From positions 1 through 64,000 of the forward strand of contig NZ_CAMFHB010000001.1 in the NCBI RefSeq assembly GCF_945952055.1: a stretch of 64,000 nucleotides of DNA, given 5' to 3'. The notes under the pieces are model-generated. The model was not told where the DNA came from. It did not search any database and was given only the letters and a program-made list of their open reading frames with translations. Positions 57,685-64,000 of the stretch are shown piece after piece (position 1 is the first letter of the stretch; each line of letters starts with the position of its first letter). The DNA comes from an uncultured Alsobacter sp. (GTDB taxonomy: Bacteria; Pseudomonadota; Alphaproteobacteria; Rhizobiales; Beijerinckiaceae). The position numbers were made by a program, and so were the translations under genes.

Positions 57685-59718
57685 TCAGGCGTCGTGGGTG
57701 AGGAGAAGAGCGCCCGAGGCGTGCACGCTGCAGCGCCATCCCGGCGCCACGAACGTCGTCGCATCGAGCTGCATGACGATGGCCGGACCGGCGAAGGCAT
57801 CGCCGGCGCCGAGCTCCGCGCGCTCGTAAACCGGGACTTCGGCCACACCCGTGGCGAGATGGACCGGACGGCGGCCCGTCGGCGTCGCGCCGCTGCCCTT
57901 GCCGAGTTCGATCTTCTCCGGCTGCGGCATCTGGCCGACCGCCTCGACCCGCAGGGTGACGACCTCGATGGGCGCCTCCAGCGTGAAGCCGTAGAGCGCC
58001 TCATGCGCGGCCGAGAAGGCCGCCTCGGCCGCCTCGCGCGAGCCGGCCCAAGCGATCGCCAATTCGCCGCCCTGGCCCTTGTAGCGCATCATGGTGACGC
58101 GGGTGGTGGTGCGCGCGTCGGCACCGACTTCCTCGGCGTCGAACCAGGCGACGGCCTGCGCCGCGAGATCGGTGTAGATCGCCTCGATCTCCGCGACGTC
58201 GACGGCGCCCGCCACCGGCAACGTGCGGCTGAACTCGGCCCGCAGGTCAGCGGCCAGCAGCCCGTCGGCGCAGAGCACGCCGGGAGCTGGCGGGATCATG
58301 ACGCGCGGGATCGACAGCAGCTCGGCGAGCGAACAGCCGTGCAGCGGGCCGGCCCCCCCGAACGGCACGAGGGTGAAGTCGCGCGGGTCGTGGCCGCGCT
58401 CGACCGAGACGACGCGCATGGCGCCGACCATGTGGCTGTCGACGATGGCGAGGATGCCGCGGGCCGCGTCCTGCAGCGAGAGGCCCAACGGGCGGGCGAC
58501 CTTGTCCATGACCGCGGACCGGGCCTTCTCGACATCGAGGGTCATGGCGCCGCCGAGCAGGCGGTCGGGCAGCGTGCCCAGCGCCACATGCGCGTCGGTG
58601 ACGGTCGGCTCGGTGCCGCCATGGCCGTAGCAGGCCGGGCCCGGACGGGCGCCGGCGCTCATGGGGCCGACGTTCAGCGCGCCATCGACGATGCGGGCGA
58701 TGGAGCCGCCGCCGGCGCCGATCGTCACCATGTCCACCATGGGCAGCGGCAACGGCCACTCGCCGACCTGGCCGCGCTGGGTGAGGCCGATCTGGCCGTC
58801 CTTGATGAGGCAGATGTCGGCGCTGGTGCCGCCGATGTCGACGGTGATGATGTCGGAGATGCCGCAGGCCGCCGCGACGTCGCGCGCGCCGACCACGCCG
58901 GCCGCCGGGCCGGACAGGGCGGTGAGCGCGGGGGCGCGGCGGATGGTCTTCGCGCCGGCCACGCCGCCGTTCGACTGCATCAGCAGCAGCGGCGCGTCGA
59001 CGCCGGCCTCGGTGAGGCGCGTCTCGAGCCGGCCGATATAGGTCGACACACCGGGCATGACGCCGGCGTTGAGCACGGTCGCCAGCGAGCGCTCGTATTC
59101 GCGCACGACCGGCTGCACGTCGACCGACGAGGTGACGGCGACGCCCGGCAGCGCGTCGCGCAGCATGGCGGTGACGCGCAGCTCGTGCTCGGGATTGGCG
59201 AAGGAGTGCAGCAGGCAGACGGCGACGGCCTGGACTCCGAGCCGCTTCAGGTCGGCCGCCGCCGCCACCACGGTCGCCTCGTCCAGGGGTTCCAGCACGG
59301 CGCCGCCGGCGGCGATGCGCTCGGAGACCTCCAGCACGCGTGCCGCTGGAACGGGTCGCTCGGGCTTCACCCAGCTGTAGAGGTTCGCTTTGCGAGGGAT
59401 GTCCTGGCGGCCGATCGTCAGCACGTGGCGGAAGCCGCGCGTGGTGACGAGCGCGGTCGAGGCGCCCTTCCCTTCCAGGATCATGTTGGTCGCGATGGTC
59501 GTGCCGTGCAGCACGCGGCCGACGTCGGCCGCGCCGATCCCGGCCTTCTCCATGGCGAGGCCCACGCCCGTCATGAAGGCCTGTGACGGATCCGACGGGA
59601 CGCTCGGCGTCTTCGCCCGCCAGACATGGCCGGAGGCCGTGTCGAGCAGCGCGATGTCGGTGAAGGTGCCGCCGATGTCGACGGCGACGACGTGGCGGGC
59701 GCCTTCAGGAGAGGGCAT
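57685..59718 (-). CDS. hyuA: Hydantoinase/5-oxoprolinase subunit A (HyuA-like)
   Basis: The 677-residue product has an ATP-binding actin-like fold. The start VVAVDIGGTFTDIALLDTA is the typical phosphate-binding motif. SLATVLNAGVMPGVSTYIGR, then LLLMQSNGGVAGAKTIRRAP and DIGGTSADICLIKDGQIG define the family. ATP-dependent hydantoinases and 5-oxoprolinases open N-carbamoyl or pyroglutamate-type rings, and the exact substrate cannot be told from sequence alone. The ATG at 59718 overlaps the hyuB stop by 14 bases. It pairs with hyuB and lies in the IclR-controlled cluster. Confidence 0.93.
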   Translation of the reverse strand: MPSPEGARHVVAVDIGGTFTDIALLDTASGHVWRAKTPSVPSDPSQAFMTGVGLAMEKAGIGAADVGRVLHGTTIATNMILEGKGASTALVTTRGFRHVLTIGRQDIPRKANLYSWVKPERPVPAARVLEVSERIAAGGAVLEPLDEATVVAAAADLKRLGVQAVAVCLLHSFANPEHELRVTAMLRDALPGVAVTSSVDVQPVVREYERSLATVLNAGVMPGVSTYIGRLETRLTEAGVDAPLLLMQSNGGVAGAKTIRRAPALTALSGPAAGVVGARDVAAACGISDIITVDIGGTSADICLIKDGQIGLTQRGQVGEWPLPLPMVDMVTIGAGGGSIARIVDGALNVGPMSAGARPGPACYGHGGTEPTVTDAHVALGTLPDRLLGGAMTLDVEKARSAVMDKVARPLGLSLQDAARGILAIVDSHMVGAMRVVSVERGHDPRDFTLVPFGGAGPLHGCSLAELLSIPRVMIPPAPGVLCADGLLAADLRAEFSRTLPVAGAVDVAEIEAIYTDLAAQAVAWFDAEEVGADARTTTRVTMMRYKGQGGELAIAWAGSREAAEAAFSAAHEALYGFTLEAPIEVVTLRVEAVGQMPQPEKIELGKGSGATPTGRRPVHLATGVAEVPVYERAELGAGDAFAGPAIVMQLDATTFVAPGWRCSVHASGALLLTHDA

Positions 59719-61537
59719 CGACGTACTCGTTCCGGTGGAAAGCCTTGACGGGATAGCGATCGGAACGCAGGCGCGCGGTCGCGGCCTCGTCCACGGCATG
59801 ATCGACGACGGCGACGCCGTAGATGCGGCGCGCCGCCTCCACGGTGACGAAGCCGCCTTCGACGTCGGCCAGCACCAGCGCCGGCGGCCGGTCGTGCGGG
59901 TGGCCGTAGCCGCCTCCGCCGCCCGTCTCGATGCGCAGGATGTCGCCCTTCTTCAGCACGTTGCCGTCGGACAAGGGCTTGAGCTGCCGCTCGTTCGGCG
60001 TGCCCTTGTTCACGTAGGCCCGACCGGGCCCGCCCGACATGCCGCCGGCCATGCCCCAGGGCGGGTTGGTGACGCAGTCGATGCGCAGGGCCATCAGCGC
60101 CTCGTCGGCGAGGATCTCGTACTCGCGCACCACGCCACAGCCGCCGCGCCAGCGCCCCGCGCCGCCGCTGTCGGTGACGACGCCATACTCTAGCAAACGC
60201 ACCGGGTAGCCAATCTCGAGGAACTCGACGGGGTAGTTCTCCTGCGCCACGAAGTAGACCGTGTCGATGCCGTCGGCGAAGGGGCGCGCGCCGTAGCCGA
60301 CGCCGAGCCCGTCGGCGAGCAGGAAGCGGTCCTTCTCGCCCTTGGCGTTGGTGTAGGTGCCGCGCATGATGGTGATGACGTAGGCCGAGTGCGCGGCCGG
60401 CGCGCCGCCGCCTGCGGCGTTGACCAGGCCGTTGATGCCCGCGAGCACGCGCATCATGGTCAGGCCGCGCATGCCGAGCGAGGCCGGGAATTTCGGCCAC
60501 AGCAGCGAGCCCTCGCGCAGGCGGATCTCGTCGAGCGCCTGCGGGCCGCCGGCATTGCAGACCTGCCCGGGGTCTCCGCCCAGGAAGTAGAGCCCGAGCG
60601 CCATGCCCGGCACGCCGGGGTTCATGAGGAAGTTCACCGGGCCGACCGACTGGTCGTCGGTGGCGGTCGCGTCGAAGACGAAGCGGTCCTCGCCGCCCGG
60701 CGCCTTGTCGTGGGTGAGCGAGAAGCGCAGCTTCAGCGGGCCGCTGCCATGGCCGTCGCCATCGATCGCGTCGGTGAAGCTGTGCGTGCCGACCGGGAAG
60801 GTCTCGGCGAGCTTGGTGCGCACGAGCTTGCGGGTGCGCTCGAGGAGTTGCGCCAGCGCGTCCTCCATCACGTCGGCGCCGAAGCGGCCGACGAGTTCGC
60901 CGACGCGGCGCACGCCCAGTTCGACGGCGCCCATGAGGGCGCGCAGGTCGCCACGGCTCTGGTCGGGGAAGCGCGAGTTGCGGTGGAAGATCGTCAGCGT
61001 CGCCTCGTTCACCGCGCCCCGGTCGATGAGCTTGGTGGGCGGGATGATGATGCCTTCCTGGTAGATGTCGGTGGCGTCGGGGCTGATCGAGCCCGGGCGG
61101 ATGCCGCCGATGTCGGCGAAGTGGGCCCAGCACATCACGAAGGCGCAGCGCCGGCCCTCGTGGAAGATCGGGGCGATCAGCACCTGGTCGTTGGAGTGGG
61201 AGACGGCGCCGCGCGACCCGTAGCAGTCGTTGTACCAGTAGAGGTCGCCCGGATGCATCGTCTCCTTGGGGAAGGAGGCGAAGACCGGGCTCGTCATGTC
61301 ACCGAACACGGGCACCATGGAGCCCACCGCCATCACGCCGTCGGCGTCGAAGAGCGCGGTGTAGAAGTCCTTCTTCTCGCGGATGAAGGCGCTGATGGCG
61401 GTGCGCTCGATGAGCGCTTCCATCTCGGCCTGGACCGCCCGGATCGCGCCGCGCACGATCTCCAGCGTCACGGGATCGCAGCGGCTCGCCGGGGCGGCGG
61501 GCGGCACGGACAGGGCAGCGGCGCTGGCTGGCGTCAT
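59705..61537 (-). CDS. hyuB: Hydantoinase/5-oxoprolinase subunit B (HyuB-like)
   Basis: The 610-residue product is the HyuB partner. It begins with the conserved PVTLEIVRGAIRAVQAEMEA and RTAISAFIREKKDFYTALFD segments, then MHPGDLYWYNDCYGSRGAVS and AHFADIGGIRPGS. The C-terminal half carries INGLVNAAGGGAPAAHSAYV and GGGGGYGHPHDRPP. It works with HyuA to hydrolyse a hydantoin or oxoproline-type ring. The ATG at 61537 gives the family N-terminus; the upstream extension to 61645 is unlikely. The gene is 76 bases after the M28 peptidase stop. Confidence 0.94.
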   Translation of the reverse strand: MTPASAAALSVPPAAPASRCDPVTLEIVRGAIRAVQAEMEALIERTAISAFIREKKDFYTALFDADGVMAVGSMVPVFGDMTSPVFASFPKETMHPGDLYWYNDCYGSRGAVSHSNDQVLIAPIFHEGRRCAFVMCWAHFADIGGIRPGSISPDATDIYQEGIIIPPTKLIDRGAVNEATLTIFHRNSRFPDQSRGDLRALMGAVELGVRRVGELVGRFGADVMEDALAQLLERTRKLVRTKLAETFPVGTHSFTDAIDGDGHGSGPLKLRFSLTHDKAPGGEDRFVFDATATDDQSVGPVNFLMNPGVPGMALGLYFLGGDPGQVCNAGGPQALDEIRLREGSLLWPKFPASLGMRGLTMMRVLAGINGLVNAAGGGAPAAHSAYVITIMRGTYTNAKGEKDRFLLADGLGVGYGARPFADGIDTVYFVAQENYPVEFLEIGYPVRLLEYGVVTDSGGAGRWRGGCGVVREYEILADEALMALRIDCVTNPPWGMAGGMSGGPGRAYVNKGTPNERQLKPLSDGNVLKKGDILRIETGGGGGYGHPHDRPPALVLADVEGGFVTVEAARRIYGVAVVDHAVDEAATARLRSDRYPVKAFHRNEYVDALS

Positions 61538-61613
61538 GCGGGGTATCCCTGGTTGATGCGGATCGCGGAGGCGCCGGCAAACACGCAAAGATGTGCCGGC
61601 GCCTTGCAGCCTA

Positions 61614-63329
61614 TCACGCCGTGGCGACGAGCCGCTCTGCGGCACGCAGCGCCGCGACGAAGCGGTTCTGGCCGCGCACGAGCTGCACCTTGGCGAACCC
61701 TTGCGTGGTCGCGTCCATGGCGGCGATCTCGTTGGCGGCAGCCAGCGTCGGCAGGGCCGGAACCGGCGTCGCCGGATCGTGGCGGAAGCGCGGGGCCACC
61801 GTGAAGTTGATCGGCACGAGGATGCGGGCGAGGCCCTGGATCACCACGTTGGCGCGCGCCGCGTCGGCCTTGCCCGAGGCGATCTTGCCGTAGAAGGCGT
61901 CCAGCGCCTTCTCGAGCGAGGCGACGGCGGCCTTGGCCGGGGCGAGGTCGAAGGCTTCGCCGGCGGCCTTGGAATAGCGCGCCAGCGTCTCAGAGAACTC
62001 CTTCGTCGTGGCGCGCCAGTCGAAGGGCAGGATCTCGGCGTTGGCGACGCCCAGGATCGACCCGAGATAGACCTTCATGTCACGCAGCAGGATGTCCTTG
62101 TCCGCGATGTCCATGACGTCGTTCTCGGTGTGCCAGGCGATGTTGCCGCCGCAGCCGCCGACCGCGTAGTAGCCTTTCTCGGCCCGCAGCTCGTCCGGCA
62201 TCGTCGAGCTCAGCATGAAGAAGCTCGAGATGCCGATGTTGTTGAAGGAGTAGTCGCCGGCGCGGTGGGGGCGCTCGCCGTGGCTCTCGAGGCCGGCGAC
62301 CTCCTTGATGACGCCTTGCACGAAGCCTTCGGTCTCCGGCATCCAGGAGACGTCCTTGAACAGCGTCGCCCAGCGGCAGCCGGGGCTGTCGCAGTTGACC
62401 TGCGCCACGCAGTTCTCGTCGAGGTCGATGGCGAAGTGGTCGGCGAACCAGGTGGAGCCGGCATAGCGGCCCGTCGAGTGACCCGGCCACCAGGCGATGC
62501 GCACGGTGCGGCGCAGCTTGGAGCGGTGCTTCCACAGCACGCGGGCGAGTTCCAGCATGGTCGCGTCGCCGGTGGCGTTGTCGCCGACGCCGACATCCCA
62601 GCTGTCATAGTGGCCGTGCAGCAGGACGAACTTGTCGGGCTCGACCGAGCCCTTGATCTCGACGACCGGCACCTTCTGCTTGAACCAGCCCTCGCGCATC
62701 TCCGTCTCGATGGTCACGCTCTCGCCGCGCGAGGCCATCTCGATCAGCGCCTTGCCGTTCTCGTTGTTCACCGCGACGATCGGGATCTTGGGCTTGCGCG
62801 GCAGGTCGTCGAGGTCGGGCGTGCCCCAGATCGAGGTGCAGATGCCCCAGTGGATGTCGACGCCGGGGTTCATGGCGATGACGCCGACGGCCCCCTTCTC
62901 CTCGAACTCGCGCATCTTCTGCGGGAAGGCGAAGCCCTCCGAGATGACGATCTTGCCGCGAATGCGCTCGGCCGACGAAAGGTCTGCGTCCTGGCTCTTG
63001 TGGAACAGCGACCCGATGGAGCGGGAGTAGGTCGCCGGCACGTGGACGATCGGCGCGGTCACGCCCTTGCGGCAATCGATCGCATAGGCCGGCGGCTTCG
63101 CCCGGATGGTCCGGCCACCCGCCTTCACGCGGGCATCGTAGGGCACGGACAGGTAGATCTCGGGCTCGTGCACGGTGACCGGGACGCCGAACGACTTCAG
63201 CGCCTCCACCATGATGTCGCAGCTGGCGTTGACGTCCTCCGGCTTCCAGCGCGGGAACGTGGAGAAGCGCTCCACGAGGGCCCACGGGGCATCGAGTGTG
63301 ACGTCGGCAAGGATCTCCGCGTGCGCCAT
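61614..63329 (-). CDS. M28-family zinc exopeptidase with PA-like insertion
   Basis: The 571-residue product belongs to the M28 aminopeptidase/glutamate carboxypeptidase type. The metal-binding part is VLLHGHYDSWDVGVGDNATG. A PA-type insertion precedes it (IRGKIVISEGFAFPQKMREF, then GAVGVIAMNPGVDIHW). WWPGHSTGRYAGSTWFADHF and CGGNIAWHTENDVMDIADK continue the core. No signal peptide is evident, so it is probably cytoplasmic. The cluster of M28, hyuB, hyuA and M20 behind an IclR regulator suggests degradation of a modified amino acid or peptide. The start at 63329 has GGGAGG upstream. Confidence 0.92.
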   Translation of the reverse strand: MAHAEILADVTLDAPWALVERFSTFPRWKPEDVNASCDIMVEALKSFGVPVTVHEPEIYLSVPYDARVKAGGRTIRAKPPAYAIDCRKGVTAPIVHVPATYSRSIGSLFHKSQDADLSSAERIRGKIVISEGFAFPQKMREFEEKGAVGVIAMNPGVDIHWGICTSIWGTPDLDDLPRKPKIPIVAVNNENGKALIEMASRGESVTIETEMREGWFKQKVPVVEIKGSVEPDKFVLLHGHYDSWDVGVGDNATGDATMLELARVLWKHRSKLRRTVRIAWWPGHSTGRYAGSTWFADHFAIDLDENCVAQVNCDSPGCRWATLFKDVSWMPETEGFVQGVIKEVAGLESHGERPHRAGDYSFNNIGISSFFMLSSTMPDELRAEKGYYAVGGCGGNIAWHTENDVMDIADKDILLRDMKVYLGSILGVANAEILPFDWRATTKEFSETLARYSKAAGEAFDLAPAKAAVASLEKALDAFYGKIASGKADAARANVVIQGLARILVPINFTVAPRFRHDPATPVPALPTLAAANEIAAMDATTQGFAKVQLVRGQNRFVAALRAAERLVATA

Positions 63330-63556
63330 GGCGCGCCTCCCGTTTCACTGGCTGAAATCGCGTTTCAGACGGACGATACCAGCCTGTGCGGGGCTGGCAA
63401 GCGCCGAGAACGCAGAGCAGATGCGGTCGCGCTGAAGCATTCTCTTCGCGTTTGCAAACACCTCTCCGCGTCCTGCCCGGGCCGAGTCCGGCGAGGACCC
63501 CGAGAGGGGGGGGAGCCGCCTCAACCGAGGGAAGGATTCAGGTGTTCGGCGACGGC

Positions 63557-63578
63557 GGTGTGTCGAAGGACGCAGATC
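63557..63578. repeat. Fragment of the GTGTCGAAGGACGCAG repeat
   Basis: GGTGTGTCGAAGGACGCAG matches the arm of the 48859-48986 element. It lies in the gap between the M28 peptidase start and the IclR stop (63330-63593), which otherwise shows only a degraded GCCCGGGC-type stretch near 63474. Confidence 0.6.
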
Positions 63579-63593
63579 CGTGCCGTGCCGACC

Positions 63594-64000
63594 CTAAACC
63601 GCGGCCGGCCAGTGCTGGCGCCAGCCCAGCGCCTCCGAGATGCGCACGGCGGCCTCGCCGACCAGGCGGCGCAGGTTGGGTTCGGAGCCGGGCACGAGGC
63701 GGTCCATGGTGCCCGCCACGCTGACGGCGGCCACGACCTGGCCGTCCCGGTCGTAGACGGCGCTCGCAAAGGAGAAGGCGTTGGCATCGAGATCGCCGCG
63801 GCTCTCGTTCGTGCCCGTCTCCCGAATCTGCTTCAGGCGCTTCTTGAGCGACTTGGCATCGGTGATGGTGTTGGGCGTGAAGGCGGTGAGCGGCCCGGCG
63901 AGGACTTCCTTCCGGATCTCCTCGGGTGCGAAAGCCAGAAGGATTTTAGGCCCACCACCGGCGTGGAGCGGACCGCGGCGGCCCACCTGGGCGTAAAGGC
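63594..64000 (-). CDS. IclR-family transcriptional regulator, C-terminal part (5' end outside window)
   Basis: This partial gene encodes the effector-binding domain of an IclR regulator. The visible part starts LYAQVGRRGPLHAGGGPKIL and continues LLAFAPEEIRKEVLAGPL and IRETGTNESRGDLDANAFSF. The end has ASAVYDRDGQVVAAVSVAG and VGEAAVRISEALGW. The helix-turn-helix domain is beyond the right edge. It lies 265 bases upstream of the M28 peptidase on the same strand and is the obvious candidate regulator of the M28-hyuBA-M20 cluster; the effector is unknown. Confidence 0.92.
   Translation of the reverse strand, partial: LYAQVGRRGPLHAGGGPKILLAFAPEEIRKEVLAGPLTAFTPNTITDAKSLKKRLKQIRETGTNESRGDLDANAFSFASAVYDRDGQVVAAVSVAGTMDRLVPGSEPNLRRLVGEAAVRISEALGWRQHWPAAV

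Overview
The window is a GC-rich (about two-thirds G+C or more by eye) chromosomal segment of an alphaproteobacterium, most likely of the order Hyphomicrobiales (Rhizobiales). Supporting markers are a small aa3-type cytochrome oxidase subunit IV gene beside split-alpha transhydrogenase genes, acnA divergent from ccmAB, a GapR/DUF2312 gene, a DUF882 envelope protein, a degP - response regulator - histidine kinase - glnE block, a FeuP/FeuQ-like pair and a very large NAD-glutamate dehydrogenase. I cannot name the genus. Coding density is high, and I found no prophage, complete insertion sequence, tRNA, rRNA or CRISPR array.

Layout. 1-6.0 kb: transhydrogenase alpha genes, a 49-residue oxidase subunit IV gene and ccmBA on the minus strand, divergent from acnA, which ends in a strong terminator. 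6.1-13.1 kb: DUF1223 protein, ruvC, a PaiB-like gene, ruvA, a reversed Uma2-family gene, ruvB, a 6S RNA, 5-formyltetrahydrofolate cyclo-ligase, a TIGR00282 phosphodiesterase and yebC. 13.1-24 kb: an IalB-like protein, an ECF sigma factor coupled to a quinone oxidoreductase, four small housekeeping genes including an aldo/keto reductase, a TesA/YbbA/YbbP cluster, a BI-1 protein and a CxxC peroxidase-like protein. 24-32.4 kb: NAD-glutamate dehydrogenase, an ABC1 kinase-like protein and oligoendopeptidase F. 32.5-38.1 kb: an envelope locus of sigma-54 response regulator, L,D-transpeptidase and DUF882 protein, with two near-consensus CtrA-type boxes. 38.3-46.3 kb: gapR, N-formylglutamate amidohydrolase, glycerate 2-kinase, DUF1036 protein, glnE and a histidine kinase. 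46.3-56.1 kb, all minus strand: response regulator, degP, ccmIEFH, a glycine-zipper lipoprotein and a FeuPQ-like pair with a PepSY protein. 56.3-64 kb: a catabolic cluster running IclR regulator, M28 peptidase, hyuB, hyuA, M20 peptidase.

Functional themes. Cytochrome c maturation is split into ccmAB and ccmIEFH, and ccmC, ccmD and ccmG are absent here. RuvABC form a resolvasome whose genes are interrupted by two unrelated genes. DegP with its two-component pair, the L,D-transpeptidase/DUF882 locus and FeuPQ/PepSY all concern the envelope. GlnE, NAD-glutamate dehydrogenase, N-formylglutamate amidohydrolase and the hyuAB/peptidase cluster concern nitrogen and amino-acid metabolism.

Most genes are recognisable families. 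The more unusual signals are the composition of the ruv locus, the CtrA-like boxes, short proline-rich repeats in the envelope proteins, a triple hairpin after degP, an ECF sigma factor without an adjacent anti-sigma gene, and families of intergenic palindromic repeats. I saw no clear sign of a wholly new system.
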